Source: CAXMRP01 sp964196155
GTDB taxonomy: Bacteria > Pseudomonadota > Alphaproteobacteria > Rhizobiales > Afifellaceae
Reading direction: 5' to 3'
NCBI GenBank assembly: GCA_964196155.1
Contig: CAXMRP010000045.1
Location: 10,700 to 74,699 of the forward strand
DNA: 64,000 nt
Below the pieces are notes generated by a model that saw only the letters and a list, made by a program, of their open reading frames with translations, had not been told where the DNA came from and ran no database searches. A program made the translations under genes and the position numbers. Positions within the stretch are counted from its first letter, which is position 1. Every line of letters begins with the position of its first letter. Positions 44,601-52,035 of the stretch are shown piece by piece.

Positions 44601-45440
44601 CGCACCGAAACATCTGCACTCATTGCATCCGGCCTTACCGAATCAGAAGCTGCCAACGCCGCCGCCTTCCGCATATTCGGCGCCCGGCCCGGCGCCTATG
44701 GTGCCGGTCTGCAGGCGCTGATCGATGAGGGCATCTGGGCCACCCGTGGCGATCTGGCCGAGGCCTTTCTGGAATGGTCGGCCTATGCCTATGGCGGCGG
44801 CGCCGAAGGTGTTGGCGCGGCGAGCGAACTGAAATCACGCCTGTCGAATGTCGATGCGGTGGTGCAAAATCAGGACAATCGCGAGCATGATATTCTGGAC
44901 TCGGACGATTACTACCAGTTCGAGGGCGGACTGGCCGCCGCCGTTGAAACTGTCAAAGGCTCGGCGCCCCGCATCTTCCACAATGATCATTCCCGGCCCG
45001 AACGGCCGGTCATTCGCGGACTGGACGAGGAGATCGCGCGGGTCGTGCGCGGCCGCGCCGCCAATCCGAAATGGATCGCCGGCCAGATGCGCCACGGCTA
45101 CAAGGGTGCATTCGAAATGGCGGCGACGGTCGATTATCTGTTCGCCTTTGCCGCTACGACTAATTGCGTGCGCCATCATCATTTCGATCAACTCTATGAC
45201 GCCTATTACGCCGATGAGGCGGTGCGGGCCTTCATTGCCGAGCACAACCCGCCGGCGTTGCGCGAAATTGCCGCCCGCTTTTGCGAGGCTGTCGATCGCG
45301 GCCTGTGGGCGCCCCGGCAAAACAGCGCTTATGACCGGTTGCGGCAATCGGCCAATATCGAGCCCTTGGAAGCAGCGCCGGCCCGTGACAAAACCGGGCA
45401 ACCCGCGCCAAGGCAATCAACAGGTGGAGAACTGGCATGA
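41652..45440 (+). CDS. cobN: Aerobic cobaltochelatase large subunit CobN
   Basis: Inserts cobalt into hydrogenobyrinic acid a,c-diamide together with the ATPase pair CobS/CobT, which are not in this window. 1262 aa, the usual length. Typical blocks include HMGKHGNLEWLPGKALALS, GPMPVIYPFIVNDPGEGAQAKRR, the catalytic-site region with NHxP-like context, ALTAWGTSNMRTGGDD, GYKGAFEMAATVDYLFAF. It marks the aerobic B12 route. Confidence 0.97.
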   Translation: MHILTGRQIGLETDGEAVDLGQSPGDIVVLSAADTEIAGLAAARATIGDAFPTTRLANWMALAHPYSIDLYSENILAQARLIVIRLLGGPAYWQYGVDEARRIARANGIALAILPGDGKWDDSYFGLGTVPGDTARRLWSYLAEGGAANYRNFLACAASIIGAGDEPPPAIAVPTCGQYDHPEGGGKTNPPSGQPVVAISFYRALFQSGQTAAIDALCVALAARGLTPLPIFVSSLKSANDAVHVRDLFAKHQPALVLNATAFAIGSANNPGGSTPLDEGRRPVLQITFSGTSRDAWLESTRGLSARDLTMNVVMPELDGRLITRAVSFKEPGALDPLTECQPVRQVPDENRIAFVADLARRWVTLGTTSATDKRVAILLSNYPNKNGRIGNGVGLDAPVSTINVLSSMRSAGYRITGAPQTSGDLMALLLAGPTNAVDSRRISSCQLSLDAYRTQFANLPETVRKLVSGRWGEPAGDPFVANDTFHLPAHRFGNVVIAIQPARGYNIDPKTSYHDPDLPPPHGYLAFYMWLREQFATDALIHMGKHGNLEWLPGKALALSQDCFPDAVLGPMPVIYPFIVNDPGEGAQAKRRIAATIVDHLMPPLARAESYGPAAALETLIDEYAAARAGDPRRAEPIAARILDLSRAHGFDADIGIQPGIAIDDALARLDEHICDLKELQIRDGLHILGSGPQGDQRAETLVALTRIPRGSGSADASLLRALANDLGLGDFDPLDCRFSKEWTGPRPQVMADLSEDPWRTCGDTVERLEFFAFDLTASGTCPPSMPATEAVLQVIRNEIAPALDGSGEREIDAVLSALAGGFVKPGPSGAPSRGRPDCLPTGRNFFSVDVRSVPTQAAWDLGWRSAAQLVERYTQDEGEWPKAMALTAWGTSNMRTGGDDIAQALALVGARPVWEPTSGRVTGIEVIPLSELGRPRIDITLRISGFFRDAFPDQIALFHTAVLAVAERDEPDDANPIAARIRTETSALIASGLTESEAANAAAFRIFGARPGAYGAGLQALIDEGIWATRGDLAEAFLEWSAYAYGGGAEGVGAASELKSRLSNVDAVVQNQDNREHDILDSDDYYQFEGGLAAAVETVKGSAPRIFHNDHSRPERPVIRGLDEEIARVVRGRAANPKWIAGQMRHGYKGAFEMAATVDYLFAFAATTNCVRHHHFDQLYDAYYADEAVRAFIAEHNPPALREIAARFCEAVDRGLWAPRQNSAYDRLRQSANIEPLEAAPARDKTGQPAPRQSTGGELA

Positions 45441-46060
45441 CCAAAGCCGAAATGACCGAAGCCGAACGCGACGCCCGTCACGCCGAAAAAATGAAACGGA
45501 AGAAGGCGGCGCGCGACAAGATTATCGCCACCAAAACTGTCGAAAAGGGTCTGCTGATCGTCCACACCGGCAAGGGCAAGGGCAAATCGACCGCCGCCTT
45601 CGGCATGGTTTTCCGGGCGCTCGGCAATGGCATGAATGTCGGCATTATCCAGTTCGTGAAGGGCAAGTGGCAGACCGGCGAGCGGGTTGCGCTGGAAAAA
45701 TTCGGTGATCAGGTCACCATGAACACCATGGGCGAGGGCTTCACCTGGGAAACCCAGGACCGCCAACGCGATATCACCGCGGCGGAGGCGGCCTGGGAAA
45801 AGGCTGTTGGGCTGATCAACGATGACCGCCACCAGCTTGTCTTGCTCGATGAACTGAACATCGTTCTGCGCTACGGGTATCTGGACCAGGCTACGGTGCT
45901 GGGTGTGCTCAAATCCCGGCCGGCGATGAAGCATGTCATTGTCACCGGCCGCAACGCCGGCGACGAACTGATCGAGGCCGCCGATCTGGTCACCGACATG
46001 ACCCAGATCAAGCATCCGTTCCGCTCCGGCGTGAAGGCACAGGTCGGGATCGAATTCTGA
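45437..46060 (+). CDS. cobO: Cob(I)yrinic acid a,c-diamide adenosyltransferase
   Basis: Adds the 5'-deoxyadenosyl upper ligand to cobalt, 207 aa. P-loop HTGKGKGKST, VGIIQFVKGKW, EGFTWETQDR, LLDELNIVLRYGYL and TGRNAGDELIEAADLVTDM match the CobO/BtuR/CobA family. The start overlaps the cobN stop by four bases (ATGA). Confidence 0.97.
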   Translation: MTKAEMTEAERDARHAEKMKRKKAARDKIIATKTVEKGLLIVHTGKGKGKSTAAFGMVFRALGNGMNVGIIQFVKGKWQTGERVALEKFGDQVTMNTMGEGFTWETQDRQRDITAAEAAWEKAVGLINDDRHQLVLLDELNIVLRYGYLDQATVLGVLKSRPAMKHVIVTGRNAGDELIEAADLVTDMTQIKHPFRSGVKAQVGIEF

Positions 46061-46092
46061 GGTCCGGCGGCGGCGAACACAGCAGCGCGGTC

Positions 46093-47568
46093 ATGCGCAA
46101 ACCCGCCCTGATGATCCAGGGTACCGGCTCCAATGTCGGCAAGAGCCTGATCGTCGCCGGTCTGGCGCGGGCCCTGACCCGGCGCGGCATGGCGGTACGC
46201 CCGTTCAAACCGCAAAACATGTCCAACAATGCCGGCGCCACCGATGATGGCGGCGAGATCGGCCGGGCGCAAATATTGCAGGCCCAGGCCGCTGGTGTTG
46301 CGCCATCGGTCCATATGAACCCGGTACTGTTGAAGCCGGAGGCGGAAACCGGGGCGCAGATCATCGTTCAGGGCAAACGCCTCGCCACCATGTCGGCCCG
46401 CGACTACACCGCGCAAAAAGCTCGATTTCTGGCGCCGGTCCTCGACAGCTTTGCCCGGCTTGAGGTGGACGCCGATATCATGCTGGTCGAAGGGGCGGGC
46501 TCGCCGGCCGAAATCAATCTGCGGGCCGGCGACATTGCCAATATGGGCTTTGCACAAGCGGCGGACGTGCCGGTGATCCTTGTCGGCGACATCAACCGGG
46601 GCGGCGTCATCGCCAGCCTTGTCGGCACGCACGCCGTGCTGGAGCCGGCCGAGCGCGACCGCATCAGCGGCTTCATTGTCAACCGCTTTCGCGGCGATCC
46701 GACACTATTTGCCGGTGGCGCAACTGAAATAGCCCGCCGCACTGGCTGGGCGGATCTGGGTATCGTGCCGCATTTTTCCGATGCGGCGCTTTTACCGGCT
46801 GAGGATTCTCTGGCGCTGGACGAGGCGAGCGATCATGCGCTGCCCAAAAACACCAGGACCACAATTATCGTCCCGCGCCTGAAACGCATCGCCAACTTTG
46901 ACGATCTCGATCCGCTGCAACTCGAACCCAACGTCATCGTCGATATTGTCGAGCCAGGCAGGGCGCTGCCGGGCGATGCTGATCTGATTTTATTGCCGGG
47001 ATCCAAATCGACGATTGCCGATCTGGCGGATTTGCGCCGCCAGGGATGGGATATCGATATTACCGCCCACTATCGGCGCGGCGGCCACGTGCTGGGCATC
47101 TGCGGCGGCTACCAGATGCTGGGAACGGTTATCCGCGATACATCAGGCATTGAGGGGCAGGTGGCCGAAGCACCGGGGCTTGGACTGCTTGATGTGGAAA
47201 CGACCCTGAGCGCGGACAAGGCAACGCGCAAGGTGCAGGCCCACCATCTGGCGACCGGCGGGACCGTCACTGGCTATGAAATTCATATCGGCACGACGAC
47301 TGGCGGCGATTGCAATACGCCCTTCGCAACGATCGACGGGCAACCGGAGGGCGCGATCTCCGCCAGCGGGCGGGTTGCCGGCACCTATATCCACGGTCTG
47401 TTTGCCGATGACCAATTCCGCGCCGCATTTCTGGCCGGGTTCGGTGCCGCCTCCGATCTCGCCTATGACGCCAGTATTGAATCAACCCTCAATAAGCTGG
47501 CCGACCATCTGGAGCGCCATCTTGATCTGTCCGGGCTCCTTGACCTGGCCAAAAGCCGGGCGGGTTAG
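46093..47568 (+). CDS. cobQ: Cobyric acid synthase (hybrid 3' end)
   Basis: Glutamine-dependent enzyme that amidates four side chains of adenosylcobyrinic a,c-diamide, 491 aa. N-terminal ATPase domain with QGTGSNVGKSL, RPFKPQNMSNNAG; C-terminal glutaminase with the catalytic cysteine in GICGGYQML (near residue 336) and GYEIHIG, GTYIHGLF. The last 56 codons, from 47402, appear to have come with an inserted segment: the first 37 bp of this tail are repeated exactly at 49624-49660, where a second, diverged cobQ tail remains next to cobD. The protein looks complete and functional. Last gene of the riboswitch operon. Confidence 0.95.
   Translation: MRKPALMIQGTGSNVGKSLIVAGLARALTRRGMAVRPFKPQNMSNNAGATDDGGEIGRAQILQAQAAGVAPSVHMNPVLLKPEAETGAQIIVQGKRLATMSARDYTAQKARFLAPVLDSFARLEVDADIMLVEGAGSPAEINLRAGDIANMGFAQAADVPVILVGDINRGGVIASLVGTHAVLEPAERDRISGFIVNRFRGDPTLFAGGATEIARRTGWADLGIVPHFSDAALLPAEDSLALDEASDHALPKNTRTTIIVPRLKRIANFDDLDPLQLEPNVIVDIVEPGRALPGDADLILLPGSKSTIADLADLRRQGWDIDITAHYRRGGHVLGICGGYQMLGTVIRDTSGIEGQVAEAPGLGLLDVETTLSADKATRKVQAHHLATGGTVTGYEIHIGTTTGGDCNTPFATIDGQPEGAISASGRVAGTYIHGLFADDQFRAAFLAGFGAASDLAYDASIESTLNKLADHLERHLDLSGLLDLAKSRAG
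47402..47438 (+). repeat. 37-bp direct repeat, copy inside cobQ
   Basis: Encodes ADDQFRAAFLAG of CobQ. Identical to 49624-49660. Sequences left of the two copies are unrelated; right of them, the tails are homologous but clearly diverged. Confidence 0.85.
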
Positions 47569-47607
47569 GGAGAATCTGGCGCAAACTACTCGGTGGGACA
47601 CCCGAAT

Positions 47608-48210
47608 TCAGGCCGTAAAGGCCTTCCCGGTGGTTCTGCGTCTGTTTCGCCAACCGAGCGAACCCAGCAAACCCAGGGCTGATCCAAACAGTGGCAGAGC
47701 CGCGGGAATGGGAACCTGACTGACGGGGGATGCCACATCGACGGTGAAATTAACGCCCCATCGGCCTTGTTGAGCGAAATTTTGGAACGTGAAGTCGTAC
47801 ATGCCGGCAACTAACAAAATGGCAAGGTTCAAGACACCGTCTTGATCTATCAATGGCAAGCCGCCACTTGTCAGGCTGATGATCATGTGGCCGCCGTCAG
47901 GAGTATTGCTCGTCCCCAGGACATTCGTCACTTCAAGCCCGACGGGGACGATAAATTGAAATGAATCTGCCACATCGGGAGTTCCACCTGCGCCGCAACA
48001 AAAACTGCCGGCGATATGATTGACGCCGACGTCGAATAAAAACGGAGAACCGACGAATATACCCGGCAAGACACCGGGCGCGGTCGGAAAATCACTGCTT
48101 TGCTGGCTAAATGTTTCGGTAAAATTGACAGGCGCAGCGAATGCCTTGGAAGGCAACACCGCCGGTCCAAGCAACAATGCACAGATCGAACTGCGGGCTA
48201 GTAGTCTCAT
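47608..48210 (-). CDS. VPLPA-CTERM sorting domain protein
   Basis: A 200-aa exported protein. Signal peptide (RLLARSSICALLLGPAVL, cut near AFA/APV). The mature region is beta-rich with a CC pair (SFCCGAGG). The C-terminus is a sorting signal: VPIPAALPLFGSALGLLGSLGW followed by RNRRR, i.e. motif, hydrophobic helix and basic stop. Such signals are processed by an exosortase, which anchors or releases the protein; none is in this window. ATG 48210 has GGGAG eight bases upstream. The body has no family I recognise. It is adjacent to the LuxR-type gene on the same strand. Confidence 0.85.
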   Translation of the reverse strand: MRLLARSSICALLLGPAVLPSKAFAAPVNFTETFSQQSSDFPTAPGVLPGIFVGSPFLFDVGVNHIAGSFCCGAGGTPDVADSFQFIVPVGLEVTNVLGTSNTPDGGHMIISLTSGGLPLIDQDGVLNLAILLVAGMYDFTFQNFAQQGRWGVNFTVDVASPVSQVPIPAALPLFGSALGLLGSLGWRNRRRTTGKAFTA

Positions 48211-48338
48211 ATCCCAACTCCCTGGTTCAACCGAAAACCCGGTAACGCCGCAAGCCGGAAACAGTGTATCCGTGGATTTGACCATCCGCATCGTTCATCT
48301 GAATGATGAAAACGCGATTGCCGCGCACTGCATCCGGT

Positions 48339-49460
48339 TCACAGGCGGAAGGGCGCCGACAGTCGCGTGACCAGGCTGACAATATCCGCTTGCCGCCGGA
48401 CCTGCATTTTTCGGAAAATCGCGCTGAGCTGGCTGCGCACGGTTGGCATTTTGATGCGTGCACGCCGGGCATAGGCTGCCGGTGTATCGCCCGCCGCCAA
48501 AGCAAGCGCCAGCGAGGCTTCCGCGTCAGTAAGCCCGAACGCCTGTCGAAGAGTTTCTCGTTTGGGCGGTGGAAAGCCTATTGGATCGCGGATTACCAGC
48601 ACTGAACAGGCGCCGCGCAAGGATTTTTCATCTGTTTCAACGGGCCTGATGGGCATCGCGCTAACAAAATAGGCTGGCAGACCCGATGGCCTGGTGATTG
48701 CCAATTCGACAGGATATCCGTCTGCCAGCGGTTCAATGTCGATCACCGCCGTCATCTGCGATAGCACGGCGTCCTGTTCCGGCACTGCGGCGCGCAGGGT
48801 CCGGGATGCGACATACAGACCGTCACTCTCCTTGAGCATCGCCGCTGCCGACCGGTTCAGGTGAACGATCTGGCCTTGATCGTTCAAAAACACAATTCCG
48901 TCGGACAGCCGGTCGAAGCCGGCAGCATAGTCTGATGCCTCCATACTGACACTGTGCAGCTGTTCGGACATTTGCGTCGCTCTGCGAAGGTGCGGCACAA
49001 GAACTTCAAGATGCCGAAACGCGTCATTTTGCAGGTGGCCCTGGCGGATCGTGCGCTGCACGGAAAATGCTACGATATCGTCCATTGTATTTCGCAGAAA
49101 AGCGCCGCCGAAGTAGCGCAAATTGTAGGAACCAAGAAACTCAGCATAAAACGGGTGCCGGTTCATGCCGTCTTCATCGATAAAATCGTAGTCGGTGAAT
49201 ACCGATCCTACGGGTTTGAATACACCATATCTTGGACATTCCTTGAAGTATTCGTCCAAATAATCGAGATTAATCTCAGGTGCGGCATTGGAATTGAAAC
49301 TTCGCATCTGCCCGGTCGATTTGTCGACGAACTCGAGCGCACAGAACTGGCCACTCAGTAGAGACGCCATCTGTTCCAGTGGCGTATTCCATGGCACATT
49401 CCCGGCGGCGGCATCGTATATTGAGTCAATGGCACCGAGCAGTTGATCGCGATTATCCAA
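48339..49460 (-). CDS. LuxR-family HTH regulator with PAS-like region
   Basis: A 373-aa transcription regulator. The N-terminal half (about residues 1-170) is an uncharacterised helical/alpha-beta region typical of this LuxR subgroup (LGAIDSIYDAAAGN, YFKECPRYG). A PAS-like domain follows (about 180-300, GFDRLSDGIVFLNDQGQIVHLNRSAAAML). The C-terminal HTH (about 310-368) reads FGLTDAEASLALALAAGD, YARRARIKMPTVRSQLSAIFRKM. The start is TTG at 49460; the next ATG would remove conserved sequence. It probably controls the VPLPA-CTERM gene 130 bp downstream, by proximity only. It lies inside the putative cassette. Confidence 0.87.
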   Translation of the reverse strand: MDNRDQLLGAIDSIYDAAAGNVPWNTPLEQMASLLSGQFCALEFVDKSTGQMRSFNSNAAPEINLDYLDEYFKECPRYGVFKPVGSVFTDYDFIDEDGMNRHPFYAEFLGSYNLRYFGGAFLRNTMDDIVAFSVQRTIRQGHLQNDAFRHLEVLVPHLRRATQMSEQLHSVSMEASDYAAGFDRLSDGIVFLNDQGQIVHLNRSAAAMLKESDGLYVASRTLRAAVPEQDAVLSQMTAVIDIEPLADGYPVELAITRPSGLPAYFVSAMPIRPVETDEKSLRGACSVLVIRDPIGFPPPKRETLRQAFGLTDAEASLALALAAGDTPAAYARRARIKMPTVRSQLSAIFRKMQVRRQADIVSLVTRLSAPFRL

Positions 49461-49622
49461 TGGTCAGCTCTTTTTGCAGAACAGTGCTATGTGAATACTT
49501 AACCTTCGATCCGGCATCAGGCAATGTCGAGAACCCGTAACTTCGAGGGCATAATTCCGCTCGTGGTGAAATCGCGACCAAAGCGTTTTGGTGGAAATGT
49601 TCGGAGGCCAGGCAACGTTGGA

Positions 49623-49790
49623 CTTGCCGATGACCAATTCCGCGCCGCATTTCTGGCCGGTCTCGGCGCGCAATCAGACCTTGGCTATGACCGGAAGATC
49701 GAGGTGGCGCTCGACGGTCTGGCCCACCATCCGGAGACCCATCTCGATATCGCGGCAATCCTTGAAATCGCTAACTTACGAGTGCCATAG
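49623..49790 (+). pseudogene. Displaced 3' fragment of cobQ
   Basis: 56 codons encoding a second CobQ C-terminus (LADDQFRAAFLAGLGAQSDLG and the following helix), about half identical to the current tail after the first 12 residues. It has no start or upstream cobQ sequence; the match begins abruptly at 49624. It ends with a TAG and overlaps the 3' end of cobD by 20 bases, the expected place for the original cobQ terminus. Confidence 0.8.
49624..49660 (+). repeat. 37-bp direct repeat, copy next to cobD
   Basis: Identical to 47402-47438 within cobQ. It forms the start of the displaced cobQ fragment. Confidence 0.85.
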
Positions 49791-50736
49791 CGCCGGCAAA
49801 CAACACGGCCAGCACGAGCAGCAGTAACCAGGCTGTGTTGGTCAAGGAGATCGCGGCATCAATCGTATTTACATCCGGTCCCCGGTCACCACGATCGTTT
49901 AGCCACGCGCCGTCAATGTCCCCGCCCTCATAGGTGCGCGGGCCACCCAGCGCGATGCCCAACCCATACGCCATCGCCGCCTCTGGCCATCCCGCGTTCG
50001 GAGAGGCATGCTGGCGGGCGTCCGCCGCCACTTGTCCATGGGCGACCCGCGCGCCGCGGGTCAGGCGGGCGGCGATGCGCAATAAATTTGCGGCAAGCCG
50101 GCCCGGAAGATAATTCACCAGATCATCGACCCGCGCCGCGCCATATCCGAAGGCCCGGTGGCGCTCCGTCCGGTAGCCGATCATTGAATCGGCGGTGTTG
50201 ATCGCCTTGTAGGCGAGGATCCCCGGCAGGCCGAACAGCGCGTACCAGAAGGCAGGCGCGACAACGCCGTCAGCGAAATTTTCCGCCAGCGATTCAATTG
50301 CCGCCCGGACAATTTTCGGTTCGTCAAAACCGGTGACGTCCCGGCCGACGATGCGCGCCAGTGCGGTTCGGGCTGCCTCCAGATCGCTGCTGTTGCTCTG
50401 CCGCAACGCCGTAGCAACCGCGCCGACATGGTCGATCAGGCTGCGGTGGGCGAGCAGAATGGCGACCAGCACAATATTGCCGATGAACCCGAGCGCCAGG
50501 CTGTCCAGCACCCCGTCAATCAGGCGGCCAAGACCGAGCGCACCTAATGTCAGCCCACCAATCAGGATCAGGCCCCGCTGCTTGCGGGCAGTCTCACTTG
50601 TCGCCGCTTCATTGAACCGCCGGTCGGCCCAACCAATCACCTGACCAACAAGTGCCGCCGGGTGCGGAATGCGGGACCATAGTTGCGGTGGATCGCCAAG
50701 GATGCGGTCCAGTATCAGCGCCAGAAAAAGGGCCAT
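49771..50736 (-). CDS. cobD: Adenosylcobinamide-phosphate synthase
   Basis: Membrane protein that attaches the aminopropanol arm to adenosylcobyric acid (CbiB/CobD family), 321 aa with several membrane helices. Family motifs: DRILGDPPQLWSRIPHPAALVG near the start, ESLAENFADGVVAPAFWYALFGLPG, KAINTADSMIGYRTERHRAFGYGAARVDDLVNYLP and ASPNAGWPEAAMA. It faces the cobQ operon tail to tail, and has its own promoter. No riboswitch was seen in front of it. Confidence 0.95.
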   Translation of the reverse strand: MALFLALILDRILGDPPQLWSRIPHPAALVGQVIGWADRRFNEAATSETARKQRGLILIGGLTLGALGLGRLIDGVLDSLALGFIGNIVLVAILLAHRSLIDHVGAVATALRQSNSSDLEAARTALARIVGRDVTGFDEPKIVRAAIESLAENFADGVVAPAFWYALFGLPGILAYKAINTADSMIGYRTERHRAFGYGAARVDDLVNYLPGRLAANLLRIAARLTRGARVAHGQVAADARQHASPNAGWPEAAMAYGLGIALGGPRTYEGGDIDGAWLNDRGDRGPDVNTIDAAISLTNTAWLLLLVLAVLFAGAMALVS

Positions 50737-50910
50737 GCGTGTCGACAGTTCCGGTTCGTTTTTCCAGGGCAGGAGAATTCAAGGTGCGCGCCACCGTACC
50801 AGCGCAACCCTATCACTGGCGCAACGTATCCGGCACAGTGTTAACCAAATTACCCGGCCATGCTGTCGCCGCTTGTCGGTCCGAAGTCTCTCTGGTAACG
50901 AACCGCGACG

Positions 50911-50984
50911 GGCCTCGTGGCGGAGTGGTGACGCAGCGGATTGCAAATCCGCGCACCCCGGTTCGATTCCGGGCGAGGCCTCCA
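50911..50984 (+). tRNA. tRNA-Cys (GCA)
   Basis: A 74-nt tRNA with acceptor GGCCTCG/CGAGGCC, D-arm GGCGGAGTGGTGACGC, anticodon GCA in GATTGCAAATCC, T-arm GGTTCGATTCC, discriminator T and encoded CCA. It ends 43 bp before pcm. Confidence 0.97.
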
Positions 50985-51027
50985 ATGTACCGGTTGAAAA
51001 ACCCGGTGGACAATCGCGAGACCCGAC

Positions 51028-51720
51028 ATGATTGATTTTCAGGACCTGCGCCGCAAAATGGTCGATAACCAGATTCGCCCTGGCGATGTCACCGACCACT
51101 CTTTGATCAAGGCGTTCGGCAAGGTGCCGCGCGAAATGTTTGTGCCGGCAGAAAATCAGCCCTTTGCCTATGCGGATCGCACGATTGCAATTCGTGGTGC
51201 CGGCACCGATAGTGACAGCACCGAGATTGACCCGAATATGCGCTACATGCCGGTTCCGGTTCTGCTTGCCCGTCTCATTCAGGCGCTCGAGATTTCGGAC
51301 AGCGATGTCATTCTCGACGTGGCCTGCGGCACCGGATACGCGGCGGCTATCCTGTCCGAGCTTGCCGGTTCGGTACTTGCCATCGAGCAAACCGAGGAAA
51401 TGGCGGCGCTCGCCGAGGCCAATCTGGCCGAATTTGGCGCCGATAGCGTCGCTGTCACAACCGCACCGCTGATCGAGGGCTTGGAATCAGAGGGGCCTTT
51501 CGACGCCATTCTGGTCGCAGCCGGCGCCGAGATCGTTCCCGAGGCCCTCAAGGATCAGCTCAATGAGGGCGGCCGGCTGGTCATTGTCGAGTGCGATGGT
51601 CCAACTGGCCGGGCGCATCTTTATCGCCGGGCCGGCGCCGATGTCAGCGGCAGACCCCTGTTCGATGCAGTATTGCCCGTATTGCCGGAACTGGCACGCA
51701 AACCCGAGTTCGCTTTTTAG
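51028..51720 (+). CDS. pcm: Protein-L-isoaspartate O-methyltransferase
   Basis: SAM-dependent repair enzyme that methylates isoaspartyl residues in aged proteins, 230 aa. The SAM site is DVACGTGYAAAILSEL, and the N-terminal MVDNQIRPGDVTD and VPREMFVP are typical of the alphaproteobacterial branch. It precedes tolC, popZ and valS, an order I know from other alphaproteobacteria. A role beyond repair is not indicated. Confidence 0.92.
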   Translation: MIDFQDLRRKMVDNQIRPGDVTDHSLIKAFGKVPREMFVPAENQPFAYADRTIAIRGAGTDSDSTEIDPNMRYMPVPVLLARLIQALEISDSDVILDVACGTGYAAAILSELAGSVLAIEQTEEMAALAEANLAEFGADSVAVTTAPLIEGLESEGPFDAILVAAGAEIVPEALKDQLNEGGRLVIVECDGPTGRAHLYRRAGADVSGRPLFDAVLPVLPELARKPEFAF

Positions 51721-52035
51721 GCGCCGATCCGGCTCTTTATTGCACGCGTTGCAGGCGATCCCGTCTGCTGGCACCCGCCCGGACATTCAGGAATCATGCT
51801 GTTGCATTTGTGCCGCGTCGGCCGTTCAAAGGTACAGGTTCCCGGAAATAATATGGTTAACAGAGAATTAACTGTTACAAATATAGCTTGCGGTCGGGAT
51901 CAATCCGATAATCAGGTAGCCAGGGCCATTGGCTGTCAGGGAAATCCCCTGCATTTGTCGGGAATTCCCGATATCCGGCCCGGCGACAGGATTGTCGGGC
52001 TTCTGGTTTCGGTTGGGTGATTGCGGGGTAAAAGC
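51721..52035. other. Intergenic region upstream of tolC
   Basis: A 315-bp gap containing a perfect CtrA-type box (51857-51872). It also has an overlapping inverted repeat TAACAG/CTGTTA (51858-51877). No gene is supported. Confidence 0.55.
51857..51872. promoter_or_regulatory. CtrA-type binding site upstream of tolC
   Basis: TTAAC-N6-TTAAC, a complete match to the TTAA-N7-TTAAC consensus of the cell-cycle regulator CtrA. It lies about 165 bp before tolC in an otherwise GC-rich gap, and upstream of the popZ gene that follows tolC. Binding is inferred, not shown. Confidence 0.55.

Larger units (their letters stand above)
47402..49623. mobile_element. Putative 2.2-kb inserted cassette in the cobQ 3' end
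   Basis: Bounded by the 37-bp direct repeats at 47402-47438 and 49624-49660. It carries the 3' end now used by cobQ, a VPLPA-CTERM surface protein and a LuxR-type regulator. The old cobQ tail lies outside its right end against cobD. This is the geometry left by elements that integrate at a gene's 3' end and restore it. No recombinase gene is present, so it could be a decayed island, a cassette moved in trans, or recombination with a related genome. Confidence 0.45.
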
